DNA of 64,000 nucleotides from Pseudisothecium myosuroides (GCA_951799445.1 OX637293.1:2232001-2296000); one strand, 5' to 3'. Shown: positions 47,424 to 60,097, counted from the first letter of the stretch. The notes: a model not told the origin generated them from the letters alone. A program made the numbers and translations.

Positions 47424-49917
47424 GCATTTCAACCTGTATGATTTATGAAATTCATTGAAAAATTGAGCTCAATGTGGGCAGAAATTAGGATGAAGAATAA
47501 TGCAAAAGAAAAGGAATTTTTCCCTCAAGAATGAATATTTTATTCAATATAAATGTGGATTTTTCATTTGGACCCATTCTAGTCTCATAGACTCACCTAT
47601 TACAATTAGCTTTGATACTTTTTCTGAATCAAGAAGGAAAGAGAGATGAGTAGACAAGAAGGTACAAACAAAGATTGAATCTTTTTCAATGAACAATGCA
47701 TCGGAATCCTACCATTGTCCACAATAGGTCACCCTATAAAGCTATGATGGAGGATGTCCGGAATAGGTACTTCTACCTTAGTGACAAGGCCATACAAAAA
47801 AAATTCCATACACGGATTCCTTAGACGATGTAAAATATGTTCGGAGGATTTTTTTAATTTTTTTTCTTTTACGCTTCTTTTATGTTGTGATGTTGTCTTT
47901 CTTGAAGACTTTAAGTTGCATTTTGGTTCTTCTATATGGCTACTTCAATATTTGTCTTATTTATGCATATTCATATTGTTTGTCTTGTGTCTAGAAAGTG
48001 CATACAATTGCATACATTCAACCTTAACAACATTAATTAAAATGGACAATTCAACAAAATACAAAAAAGACTTTTGAGATGTTACATACTTGCATTTTGA
48101 CAATTTAAGATCAAGTTGAGTTTCTTAGGTTTAGATTTATAGGAATATTTATATGTGTTAGATCTGACATCATGTATCGATAGGATCTATAATCTCTTAG
48201 ATCTCTTAGTTACTTTTTAATTTCATGTAGTTTAATGTGGAAGTTTCTTTTAGTTTTTGTATTGTTATACTAGATCTTTTAGATCAATGATGTATTATTA
48301 AATCTGCTTCAAAGTGTAGTTTAATTTTGAACTTATTTTAATTTGTAGAATATATCAATGTATTATATGTGATAGATTTGTTTTTGGTTTGGCCAAGAAT
48401 TGAAGGTCGGAATGTGGTACATTACTCAATGAAATACCAATGAAAAGTCATTACATGCCATTACCACGAATTGATTTCCACTTTCAAACCTTTTTGGCCT
48501 ATCCCCTTTAATTTCCTCCTTCTAAACCTAGACCTAACTCTTTATTTTTGTGTCCTAAAATCAAGATTAAAAAAAGAATGATAGCACATGCTTTATAAAG
48601 AGTGTTGTAGGGAAGAATACCTTGCCTTCCATCACTAAGAAGATGGTTGACAAGGTTGTAGAGCTCAAAAGAAAGAGGATTACTAATAAAAATTGTAGAA
48701 CAATAGACACTTCATGTTTGGTAGAGGTCAATATGCCTATTGAAAAAACAATGGAAAGAAGCATCATAGAGTAGTATGACCAACAATTAAAGACATTAAA
48801 TGACAAGGCCTGACAATTGAATCTTGGAGGAGAAATTATACTTGGTGGTCCCACACCCTACTTTACGAGCGGGAGCTATAGGAATGAAACAGTCAATAGG
48901 TTCAATTCTTCTGCTTCTTCTTTCTTGCTAGTTTAATTGTTTTGATTCTAACCATTATTTTGCATTTGTGATGCATTCAAAATTTTATTGTGAACCTAAT
49001 ACATGTTGTCCAGGAACCCAAAGTGTGTTATGAAGCCAGTTGATGACCGTGGTTAGGAAATTGTGGACGATTTGAATGAGGGTGTACCATCATTGGGGCA
49101 AAAGTATGAGAGTTTTTTGGAGTTTATAAAGATGGTTGGAAAATTCATGGAGCAAAATGATGGTCAAAATAATAGCTATTTTAATTTCATAATTATTTGA
49201 TCATACACATCCAAAATATTGATTCATTGTTTACGCCTAAATCTTTGGAGCTAATCATATTAAAATTGGTGGTTGAAAGTAACTCAGGTGTTATGAAACA
49301 ATTTGAGTAGTGTAAGTTATCTTTGCTTTAGTACATGTTTTCTTTGTTGTAGAATAAATTTTCTATGTTGTAGATATGTCACTTAACAAATTCAATGAGA
49401 CAACTTTCACTCTAATTAGCATAGGAATTGGAAGTATTGCAAACCAAATTTTGGATTCAATATTCTTGGTTGCAAATTTACTAAGAGCTTTGAAATAGAG
49501 TTGAAAACTCTTTTTATTCTAGAATACAATTTTCTCCATTTACTCCATTTTTGTCCACTTGAATGGGACTCAAAACATTAGTATCTATAATCAACTTACT
49601 TGTATTGAGATCCAAAGATGATTGTGAACTCATTGTATCATCAATTTCTAGATTTTAGTCTTGCTTAATTCTTCAAAGACATTGCAAGCCCCATGGGCAT
49701 TTTGAAAGTCAAACTTGCATTTTTCACATAGTTCTTGATTTTAAATGCTCTTAAGCTTAACTAAGAAAATTTAGCTATAATCTACTTTTTATTCCATTAG
49801 AATTTTTTATAAATTTGTTAAAATTATAATTTTTGTGACACTTCAATGATAGCATCTTGAAAGCTCAAAATACACCACTTTTGAACTTTTTCTATCAAAT
49901 TCCTCTTGGTATGAGCT
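47424..49917. other. AT-rich intergenic DNA
   Basis: No gene recognised. The frames at 47754-48077 (+) and 48567-48854 (-) are short, T- or A-rich and lack motifs. A CTACCTTAG end like that of the AGGTAG family is visible near 47770 without an obvious partner. Confidence 0.4.
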
Positions 49918-49921
49918 TTAA

Positions 49922-50142
49922 CCCTTAAAGGACGAAGGGGTGACCTGCGAAATCATCCTTTCTATTACCGTGTGAATCGTTAGCCTCCAAAATTGCAAAA
50001 TACTCATTGCAAGTCAAACTACTGTAGAAGATCTTCCCCTTTCTACAACAAATTTCGAGGATGAATAGTTGCACTTCTGTCCCATACAATTTGATTCCTT
50101 GTCATCCATCGGACTCAAAGTGTCCGCCTCGACATTTAAGGG
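49922..50142. mobile_element. TTAA-flanked MITE, 221 bp
   Basis: TTAA at 49918-49921 and 50143-50146. It is similar end to end to 22450-22671. A further CTTTAAGGG/TTAA end lies at about 50420-50430 without a clear partner. Confidence 0.85.
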
Positions 50143-50146
50143 TTAA

Positions 50147-51382
50147 AAGTACATCAAGTACACCATGATGTTTGTGACTATTATTTTTGTTTTCCTTAAA
50201 AAATTCATACTATTATAATCATTTTTGTAATTACTATGATTTTTACAAAGAAATTTCTTTAAACAATCATATAAAATTGAATTTGATGTTTTTATTTATG
50301 AAAAACGAGATTAATTTTAGAAGTATATTACTACATGTGAAAAATATCAAATTTTTGAAATGGATGTTATAATGTAGAAATCTAATGAAGTTTGACCAAG
50401 CCTAGACATGAAATGTTCTTTAAGGGTTAATAATCCAAATATATGAGTTGCATTCTTGGATAGAAATGATTATGAGTGCATAAACCGTATACTTTGATTC
50501 CAACTCTAGTTGGTGTTTTTACTTGTCTTTCTATCGAGATTGAGTCATTCTTGGGAAGCATTTTTTCTTTCACTTGTTCATTATCAATATTTTGCTTTCA
50601 CTTGATTTCCACTTGTTTATAAAGATCTAATTTAATAAGATTCCTCATTAAAATCCTACTTAATTACTTCAAGCTTTAGTAACTCATAAAAATTTTATAA
50701 AATTTTTTAATACATATTTTAGATCACTAATATTCTTTAAAACATGAAGACAAGACTTATACAATATAAAAATTCCATTCTAAAATTGGACAACACTCAA
50801 ACTCAATAGAAAACTACAATTTTTTTTTCTCATTTCCCAATCTTACAAAAAGATTATAAATTCATTCTTAATATGCATATAACCAACAAGGCCAAGGGAT
50901 TATCAATAGCTTATGCCTATATTCAATCTCTCCATATTGCTCCCCAATATGACTTGAAACTCTATTTTCCTTCTCACCTTTTCACCCACACTTCTATATT
51001 GGTTGTGTAGCCCTATATCTCAAATACACCAAAAATTTCCAAACTTCCTTGACATGAATACTTGCAGCATGTGCAAAAAGCAATCTTTAAGTTTCATTAC
51101 ATTAAAGAGCCAATTGATCTCAAGGTCACATTCAATAAGAACTTCTCTAATTCCAAGGTCATTCTGTACAACAAATAGCATAATCAAATTTTCATCCAAG
51201 CATTAAATAGAGAGATGAAGACACCAAGCCAAATCTCATTGTCAAGTCTAAATCAACCAAACCATTCTCAAATATCAAATGTCAATCACACCATGCCCAA
51301 GTCTCAATTGATGGGAGGAAAGGCAATGCTTCTCGCCAACGGCAACTATAGAAAGCTTCAGATAACTACATTACGTCACCTC
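50147..51382. other. Intergenic DNA and 3' flank of the kinase pseudogene
   Basis: 50150-50900 holds nothing recognisable. 50930-51200 resembles 42250-42600 and is probably the duplicated 3' flank of the kinase locus. Confidence 0.45.
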
Positions 51383-52703
51383 TTACATGAGCATCTTTAG
51401 TTTTGGCAACCTCAACTTCAATGATCTCCGCATTTCTACAATCTTTGAACTTCTATCCAAAACTTTTCTAAGTCCAGCTTCTACTTCATGTTTCTGAAAA
51501 AGCAAATCCAATCTCCTACATGTCGCCGAATTTGCTAGAAGTATTGTCAATATTTCTTGAGAAGATGGTCGAGCCCTTGGATTTGATTGCCAACACTTAT
51601 TTAATAGTTTCTGAATCCAACCATCAACATAGTTTGGCAACTTTGGCTTTTGCCCCTGGAGCACAAGATCATAGTTAGTCTATGGATGACCTTCAAATGG
51701 AAGTTTGCTTGTCCACATCTCATAACAAGTCATTCCATAACTGATAAATATCCACTGCTTTGGTGAATAACTCGGCCTTCGTATTCACATTCCCATACTT
51801 ACAAGCTTGCAATATTTCAGGTGCTCTGAAGAACCTAGTTCCCACAACTCCAACGAAACATTCAAAGTCTGCAATATTACAAACCCTAGTCCTTGATAGG
51901 AGCACATTAGAAGCTTTGATGTCTCGATGTACAATGCCACGATTGTGCAGTTGATTCATCCCAAATGCAACTTCATACATGGCCTCCAAAGCCTTTCTTC
52001 TTGAAAGTGGCCCCATATCATTGGGATTTGTCAATAGTCGGCGATCTATCATACTCCGTAGATCTTCTTTTTCTATGACCAATACAAAAGCAAATCTCCC
52101 ATCTTCCAATAATGTTGCACCAAACACATCACATTGGAATCTTAATTCTATATGCAATCCAAGTTTCCTATGATTAATTAAGTATGCATGGTGTTGCAAC
52201 ATTCCTTGCGGCCATTGTGATTGCAAATGTCGCAAGCAATTTCCCTTCTTGAACACCTTCAAGACATATTCACGTGCATGTTTTAAATCATATTCTTGCT
52301 TGTTTGGATTAAGCCACTTTATTTGTACTTCATAAAGCTCTGCTTGCCCTCCCTCAGCAAACTTCTTGCCCATCACCAAGTCACCACTACTACCTACACC
52401 TTCACCAAAGGTCACGAAGAAACTACCCCAAGTGGGATGCCCTTGCAAGGTCTTGAAAAGCTCCATGTTGCTCACTTTTGCCACTTCATTGTCAGAGTCC
52501 AAGTCTCCTACTTGGCTCCAATGAGACTTAGACTTCTCGATAATTTCCTCAATACTATTGACACAACTTCCCCACCCCATAGAGCTTCTGCTAGGATCAA
52601 AACAAATTGGTGGTAAATATGAGGCTAGGCCAGGCTGGGTTCCAATTGCAAGTGTCATCCGATTACTTGAGTTGCTTGATTCACCCATCCTGCAAGAGCA
52701 CAT
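51383..52703 (-). pseudogene. Serine/threonine protein kinase pseudogene, bryophyte-type family
   Basis: Read on the minus strand from 52703. The kinase domain is easy to follow: glycine-loop equivalent FAEGGQAELYE, beta-3 lysine in YVLKVFKKG, catalytic loop HRDIKASNVLL, metal-binding motif altered from DFG to DFE (IADFECFVG), and VVGTRFFRAPEIL in the activation segment. The frame then stops at 51720 after VDIYQLW. Shifting by one base restores SYGMTCYEMWTSKLPF, so a single-base indel lies near 51745. In that frame a TAG at 51682-51680 follows FEGHP, after which coding resumes (LVLQGQKPKLP, NKCWQSNPRARPS) to a stop at 51383. Two lesions argue for a pseudogene; a sequencing error could explain one of them but hardly both. 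The ATG at 52703 sits just before a possible splice acceptor (CTTGCAG at about 52690), so the true start may be in an upstream exon. Family placement as a moss-rich kinase group is from memory. Confidence 0.8.
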
Positions 52704-53134
52704 ATGAGTTGCAATCCAACTCTTCCACTAACAAGTGCTTGTACTTGAGTATGCAGTCACAGATATACAACAATGCCCTATGCTATAAGTGTTCTTCTCT
52801 ATTGTTTCAACAAAGGTCCGAGATTAGGCTTTCAATAGAGGTAGATTCACAAAAGCATAGATTGTGAGAAAAGAATGTATACTTGAACTTCTATGAAACT
52901 TGAGAGTCATGTCAGCAATGATCAAAATCTAAATAACATCCCAATGCATCACCCTACACCTACAAGTGCAGACAAAGAAACCATCTGGCAATCAAAGAAT
53001 CCCACTAAAACAAAACCCTAGAATGAAGATGGTAGAGCTTGATTTATTCATGAAATTGAACCTCAAAACCAATTCAGAAATTTCACAACAAGCAGTCAAG
53101 ATACCAGGTGAGTCGAACGAATTTCTCAGTCGGG
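52704..53134 (-). other. 5' flank of the kinase pseudogene
   Basis: 52960-53110 is similar to 43730-43890. Probable untranslated or 5' exon sequence of the kinase locus, interrupted at 53138 by a TTAA element. Confidence 0.4.
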
Positions 53135-53138
53135 TTAA

Positions 53139-54111
53139 CCCTTCATCGCCGAAGGGGACAAAAAGTGTCCTCACACACTGTAATAGTCCAATTCGAAGTG
53201 CTCTAACTTTTGCATCTGATGTCCAAATTTAATAAAAGTTCTTGTAAAAGTTTCACATATTAGTCTAGTTTGTGTGGTAAAATTTTCAGATCAATCCAAG
53301 ACGAATTGAGTTTGTGAAAGCCATTCGAAGTTCACAGGTTCAATTTGAGTTCAGCACACTGCATTGTCAAGAGTGCAACTTTGGGGGCTTCTATCTTTTT
53401 CATCAAATGTTCATTTTCAATAAAATTTGTTGGTTTTTGTTCCTCTTAATCTCTAGTTATTGCGGGAAAATTTTCATGTCAATCCAAGCTATTTTGAATG
53501 TTTGAGAGCAATTCGAAGTTCAAAATCCAGACATTTTTGTATTATAGTGAACTTTGGCGGCTCATAATTTCTTCATACATGGTCCGTTTTTAATAATTTT
53601 TGTTGTAAAAGTTGTGCATACTAGTCTAGTTTTTGTGGTTAAAATTTCATAATTATCCAAGAAATTATGAGTGACTGAGAAGCATTTTAGTAGAAGGAGG
53701 TTCAGCTATAAATGTGATTTTTTGCTACTTTTTTCACTGTTTTTTAACATTTCAAACCCATTTTGCAAACACAATGAGTCATTTGAATGGTATTTTTTTT
53801 CACCAAAGAGTTTACATTCTGTTTTTGAATCACTTGGAAATTTGATGTTTTTTCATTTGAGTAGGTTTAGAAATCGAATTTCACCTCCAAATGTGTTTTT
53901 AAGAAAATTTCAGCACCTTTTTCCAACACTAAAACATTATAATCTTTCAATCTATACGGTCAAATGACCCCAAATTTGTTCCACACCATCTACAACATGC
54001 ACAAAACAAGATTGTACGGTTGAGATTTTCATACCTTACTGAAAATTAGACTTTTCACGCTTGCAAAGGCAGGATGCTTTTAAGCATGTTTGAACCTTCG
54101 GCGATGAAGGG
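53139..54111. mobile_element. TTAA-flanked element, 973 bp
   Basis: TTAA at 53135-53138 and 54112-54115. The ends CCCTTCATCGCCGAAGG and CCTTCGGCGATGAAGGG are perfect inverted repeats. A block similar to AACATTATAATCTTTCAATC near the right end also occurs in the elements at 26291 and 45804. Confidence 0.9.
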
Positions 54112-54115
54112 TTAA

Positions 54116-55369
54116 GGAAGCACAGGACAGGAAGCCACAGCACCCCAGAAACAAGTGATTTGGCACTTCACCTGGAAATGCGTGCGTGTCAGCGGCAAGT
54201 CAGTGGGCCTCGGCGTCTCCTTCACAAGAATCCCAATCGCGCAGCTTACTTCGCCGCTTTCACCACAGCAAGTGAAGCAGCTCTTACTCGGGCTCTTACT
54301 CGGGCTCTTACTCAGTGCTCTATCATAGAAATCTCTTCAAAGAAGCTCCGATGCTGGACAATCTAGATGAACCTTCTTGCTTCCTACTCGATCAACCGAA
54401 TTCGGAAATGCAATACAAGTGGCGCTCGATGTCTCCTTCACGCTCGCACCCCAATCGCCCAGCAAGTAAGGCCAGCCACCCAATCACTCCAGCTTACCGA
54501 CAATTCACTCGTCGAACCACCAAACCAGAACCGAACAAAAGAAAGTAAAGCCGGCAGTGCAACTCACCGGAGCTTCCAACCGGCAAATTCTCCTGTTAAG
54601 TTAGTCGATGAAGCAGCACAAACTGAAGATCTCTCAGAGGAACATGCCGACAGGAAAACGCGTTGCCCAGGTCACAGTAATGACGCAGCAGGGCACTCAT
54701 CTAGGAGTCTATCACTTTGTCACCCGGAATCAATGGCCGCAGTACTTACTTGGAGAGTGATGAGACCACGAGGCCTCGAATGAGTTCCGTGTAGACGTAT
54801 TTGCTGCTTTGCAATTAAAAATTGAAATTTCTATCATTGATTGGAAGTATATTCAAAAGTACTATGAGTAGGTACAAGAAAACCCACATTGGACAAAGAA
54901 AATAGGAGAGGCAACCCATTTCCAATCACTTAAGCAATTACATATATATTCAGGGTGGGTTTCTTTGGTGGGGGAAGGTTTTTGTGTGCAAAAATAGAGT
55001 TTGGAAGGTTTTCATAATTTTCCAGATTTTTCTTTCTCGAAAATAAATATGCCCCATAATTTTTGTGAATTTTTCAATAGAAGATTTTGTTCCTTCTATA
55101 CTTACGATATGGGGCTTGCTATTTCCGGCCATGGGCTAAAAACAAAATTGACCAAGGGGTGGTTGCAATATTGAGAGTCTTGTGGCCAATCATTATGTAC
55201 CACAACTGCGTCGGGAACTGCGCCATAATTAATCATTGTTCACGGAAAGAGGACAGTGTGCATAGCCAGAATGTGGGCAGTGATCAGGAATGGGTTGCCT
55301 CCCCTAAACCACTTCAAAAGTTACAGTAGTTAAAAACAAAAATGTTAGCGGAATTTTTAATACACAGTA
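54116..55369 (-). other. GC-richer upstream segment of the kinase locus, then spacer
   Basis: 54150-54780 resembles part of 43960-44340 and has several open frames without a recognisable motif. GCTCTTACTCGG is repeated three times at about 54283-54315. Confidence 0.35.
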
Positions 55370-56158
55370 CTAGGAGTCGTGAGTGTCCCTGTCAAGTAAA
55401 ATTTGCATGGATTGCTCTACTTTTAACAAACACACTACTAGAAAATCATGACCAAATCAACAAAAAAATCAACTGATTTTTGTTGTTTTGGGTACTGCAA
55501 TGACCTCTTTTATTGAATTCTGTTCTTTCTATAAAAACCAACATAGTAGTGGCCAAATTTTTGTTGATTTGAATAGTGCGGTGACCAAATCAATAGAATT
55601 GTAGGGAATATACAATCTTTTGTGAATCTTATGGAAAAAAAATTGAAATCTTTTAAAATCTTTGGATTCTACAAAGCATATTTATAATATTTTAGAATGT
55701 TCTTATACCATATGAGTATGGCAAGGTTGGCATGATTTCAAACCATTTTCCACTTTTGGGCTGGCCTTTCTCAACGCAATATTTGTTGAATACAATAATT
55801 ATAAATTTTTTACCAAAGCTCTATTTCACTACTTGCTAGCTCAATGGTTGGAAAGATTTAGACCAATTTAAGTTGCAATTAAAAAATTATGTCTAAAAAG
55901 GTCATTTTTTTTATACAAGCAATTTTGAGCAACTATGACAAATTGATCCAATTGGTTTGAAATTCTTTATACATATTCTTAATAAAATTGTTAACATAAT
56001 CCCAAAAGTTGAAAGGTATATAAGTACACAATTTTGACTTACAAGAATTTGAAATAATTTTTCATCATTTGGGTAACATTCAAAACACCACAATTGAAAT
56101 TCTTCGTACAATGGAAATATTTTTTTAAAATTAATCATTCACAATTTGGTCTTTTTTA

Positions 56159-56517
56159 AACTCAGCAGACTTTGGCGGCCATTTTCACATAGTAAAATAA
56201 CCTTTTTGAAAACACTTTGAACTAAAAAAAAGTTGAAAAATCAAACTAAATTTCATCTCCAAAAATCTTATTGAGATTTTGAGCCTCTAATCAAAAGTTA
56301 TGGACAAACTTCAGAGAAGAGTTGCAAGGGACATTTTCTTTGACATTATCAAACATCTTCTCTAAATTTTGTCCATAACTTTTGATTGGAGACTTGAAAT
56401 CACAAAAAGATATTAAGAGATTAAATTTAGCTTGATTTTCTAACTTTTTTTAGTTCAAAGTTTTTTCAAAAAGGTTATTTTACTATATGAAAATGGCCGC
56501 TAAAGTGTGCTCAGTTG
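56159..56517. repeat. Long palindromic foldback, arms about 165 bp
   Basis: GCAGACTTTGGCGGCCATTT on the left is inverted as AAATGGCCGCTAAAGTGTGC on the right. Strong inverted similarity (GTAAAATAACCTTTTTGAAA) continues to a short loop near 56338. It lies within the CACTA-like element. Confidence 0.85.
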
Positions 56518-56735
56518 TAAAAAAAATAGAGAAGCAAGTGCATAAGTAAAAAAAAATCTTATTATTGTACAAATAATTGTGGAGGTGGTGTAATAGTTCA
56601 AGCCATGAGCTCCTAAGTCCAAGGTCTTTGAATTGAACCAGCTAGGCTAATCCCCAGCTAATTTGTGGCTACCCAAAATTTCCGGACAGTATCAATTTTT
56701 TTTTGTTGCCTAAAAATTTTGGCTACCAAATTTTT

Positions 56736-56765
56736 TATTATTTTATTATTTTATTATTATTATTA

Positions 56766-56798
<33 letters not shown>
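56736..56798. repeat. (ATT)n / (TTA)n microsatellite
   Basis: About 20 triplets, interrupted by TTTATT variants in the first half. Confidence 0.95.
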
Positions 56799-57565
56799 TG
56801 ACCAAATTATTAAAAAAATCAACAAATTTTAGTGTAGTTTTGACCAAAAAAATGTGACCAAAATAACAGGTGCAGACAATAGTTTTTGGTTGTTTTGGTT
56901 GCAAATTTTTCTACTAGTGACATTGCAACAAGCGCCTTATTTACAGTAGTGACCTTGCGTATGTGCTACGTCTTAGTTGGTGTATTATCATTTCTACTCT
57001 AATGTGGAGTTTGACCTAATCCTAGATCTTCGTAGGAGGTGGAGCCAAATACAACTACTTTGAGTGTATTAGGTATGTTCCCATGATGCCATGATAGAAA
57101 GTTCTTTACCACCTCTTCATTGATGAACCCAAAATACTACAATCAATAATTTGCAAAGATCACATTTTATCTATTCAATAAACAAGAAATTAATGATGCT
57201 ACATGATGTTTCTAGATTCCAATAGATACTAGGTGTTATTTTTTGGCCATGGTCAGATCAATCAAATGTGACATTCCAAAAAGGGAATGCAGATTACAAA
57301 GTTCAACATTCCATTTTAAGTATAATTTGTTCCAAGATAACCTTATAAACGAGGTAGGATTTGATTGACAAGTATACAATGGCCTCTTTTTTTTATTATG
57401 AAGATTGTTTTAGTTTATATGATTGTAGGGAGAAGTGATTACTTATCTTGTTCTAATAATATAGCCATTACTTCTAGCTGTCCCTATTGACAACAATCGC
57501 GATCTGGATGGACAGAGGACGGACTGTATGGACGGACCTTGTAGGCGGACTTTGTAAATATTAAG

Positions 57566-58560
57566 TAAAATCTTCCATTTGTATCCAATACTAATTAGGT
57601 TTGCACATTAATTGAATCCTATCTAGGTGTCCATTTTATGTTCTTCTTCAATATTCTATATATTATATTTTTGAATTTTTGCTTTATAAACTTCATAAAA
57701 TCTTTGAATAGAGCATTTGAAATACCTATTATAATATTTGAAGTGAGTCTTTCTTTTGGAAGGAATATTTAAATTTGCAATGGAGATTGATTCTTGTGAG
57801 AGGTTGTAAATGCACATTACAGGAAATTTCAACCCTCAAAGGAGCCGTAAGTAATGAGCCCCCCAGTGCAATAGGAAAAAAATAAAAATAAAGAATTATT
57901 TTTTATTTTTAATATTTAGGTACTGCTGTGGCACTATTGGTGCCACGTCAACACCATGTCAGATTTTTTTAAAATAAACTTTTATTTTTTCAGTAAATTT
58001 TTTTCCAAAAATATATATTTTTAAATTATACAATTTTTTATTCTTTTTGTAATAGCACCTTAGGGGGTCCAAAAATGAAAAGTTAGCGGCCCCTTCAAGG
58101 GCTGAAATTTCTTCTAATGTTTGGTAGTTTTAATAATGTTGTTGAATTTAGTAGGATATATATAAGCCGTAGTTGTAACATTCAAGCATTGAAAGTCAAA
58201 AGAATTTGATTTCTGTTATCTAACTATCTTTGCAAATGCTTCCCTACATAGGATAATTGTAGTTTGTGGTAATATATGTGAATGGAATCCTTTTACACTT
58301 TGAACACTTTAGGTATATTGTAGTGGTTGTACTTTTTCCAATATTAATGGTTTCCAATTTTGTGTGCACAAACTGATTTATTTTAATAGGCAATCAAATT
58401 TGGTTTTAGACGGTTGATAACTATTGATAGAAATTGATTGGTATGCTATATCATATTCCTTGCTTGGCACTATGATCTCTATGAGTGTATTAATTCTTTA
58501 AGTGGAAGTTGTAAAGAAAAATGTTGTTTTAATTTGAATATCTTGTTGATGCATTAAATT
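57566..58560. repeat. Second copy of the 41.3-42.0 kb segment
   Basis: It matches 41285-42010 with an inserted 305-bp element at 57815. In combination with the preceding SEC20 fragment it shows that a block covering 37.4-42.0 kb was duplicated and internally deleted, or that two fragments were joined. Confidence 0.7.
57815..58119. mobile_element. CACTA-like MITE (305 bp) with CATTA ends
   Basis: Left end CATTACAGGAAATTTCAACC and reversed right end CATTAGAAGAAATTTCAGCC. The sequence is absent at the paralogous site near 41533, where TGCATTTGG is continuous. No 3-bp duplication is evident. Confidence 0.7.
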
Positions 58561-60097
58561 TTAGTGTTTGTCATTGTTGTAGTTTAGAGGTGGAAAATGT
58601 TTCTACAATAGATTTACTTTTGTGTGACAAAATCAATAAGGAGATTAGATTGGTGAGTTTCAATATAAATTTTTAAACATTGTTGTGTCAAATGTATTCA
58701 AAAGAACCAATTTTGGGTTTGTTTGTGAAGTAAACCCTAGAACAAACATATTAATTATTCCATTTTGATCAAAGATTACTCTTTTTTCATTTAGAATCTG
58801 AACTTTGGAGTGCTTAGAAGTTAAGATTTAAGATAGAGGCATCTAATTTTGAAGCTTAAAGGTTATTGATATGAAAATTGATGTAATAAATGTAAAATTT
58901 TTAAGTAATGTGAGAAATTAGAAATGATTGCTTTCTACCGAAAAATTCAAAACATACATATACAAACAACAAACATGAGTTGATACCTACATCCTAACAT
59001 TTCAAATGACCTTGTGGAGTGCCTATGTATGATTTGCAACAAAGTTTGGGTTGGTGAATGGATTTGGATTTGGATTTGGAATTAGGAAGGGTTGTAATGA
59101 AATTTCATTTAAATGCATTTATTTCCATTGCATTCAAACTAAAAATGATAAAATCAATTCAAAAAATTGCATTAAAACTAGAAAATCCTCTTACCTATTT
59201 ATATCAATGATTAATGTATAAAACTCTTTTATCGATTTTACACCAACTTTTTTAAACTTCCTTATTGAATATTAATTGGATGAAATACACTTTTCCAAAA
59301 CATTCTTCATGCATAGAACAGATACTAAAACATTTTATAGTTAACCTCCAAGGGGCTAGTTCCATTGCAATTTTGTCAAACTTTATTCCGAGTGCAATAT
59401 AGCAATTTAATTCATATTTGAGTTCCAATGTAATTATTTTTGTTACATGACATTATGCATCATCTATCAATTTCAAAAATCTTTACTAGTTTGTAATAAA
59501 TTATAATATTAAAAGAAATAAATTAAATAATTTTATAAATATAATAAAAACAATCCAATTAGTTTGAAAAAATTTCAAGAGTTAAAAGTAGCTATGAAGA
59601 ATACTATGAAAACTTTTCAAGTTATTGTTTTTTTTTACACCTAAGACATCCTTGGCAATGATATTTAAATTAAATCATCACCATTAATTTAAATTTAACT
59701 TTTGTGTAATTGATTGATAAAATTTTGATTATTTGCATGTGAGAATAATCAATTTTTCTATACACTTTTATTATGTTAGAATTTTTGACAAAGAAATAAA
59801 ATTATTTTGTTTTTTTAAATTATAATATTACGTAAAATTATATCAATTATAATATATTTTAGAATAATTTGGATTTTCAACCAAATTTGAAGGTTAGAAT
59901 TAAAACAATATATTTGAAATTTAAACTTAAAAATCATTTAAAAAATACTTATACAAATAAAATATGCTCAATATTGCATTATTTGGATTTTAACATATGG
60001 AGCTTCAAATTGCAATAATCCATTGACATTTTGGATTTTTTCAAAGTTCTAAAATGGAATAAAAATATAACTTAGTTAGGGGACTTCATTTTTAAGT
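58561..60097. other. Very AT-rich intergenic DNA
   Basis: No gene, RNA or clear transposon end recognised. Confidence 0.5.

Larger units (their letters stand above)
55433..56919. mobile_element. CACTA-like (En/Spm) element, 1487 bp, non-autonomous
   Basis: Ends are CACTACTAGAAAA and, reversed, CACTAGTAGAAAA. ACA is duplicated on both sides (55430-55432 and 56920-56922), and the flanking sequence is contiguous in the intact SEC20 intron 5. Sub-terminal GACCAAAT/ATTTGGTC-type repeats occur near both ends. There is no transposase frame. It contains a long foldback, a possible tRNA-derived tract and an (ATT)n microsatellite. Confidence 0.88.
55370..57490 (+). pseudogene. SEC20 fragment (third copy), introns 5-7 and exons 6-7
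   Basis: 55375-55432 matches intron 5 of the intact SEC20 gene (TGTCAAGTAAAATTTGCATG). After a CACTA-like insertion the match resumes at 56920. The equivalent of exon 6 is at about 57037-57073 (EVEPNTTTLSVL). The equivalent of exon 7 starts at about 57256 and has an in-frame TAA and a lost donor. The copy ends near 57480, where sequence similar to 57.5-58.5/41.3 kb begins. Confidence 0.8.

Noticed and set aside
47754..48077. 107-codon plus-strand frame
   Set aside because: T-rich, hydrophobic by composition, no motif; typical of AT-rich intergenic sequence.
50420..50430. Extra TTTAAGGG-TTAA terminus downstream of the 49922 element
   Set aside because: No matching left end could be located, so no separate element is called.
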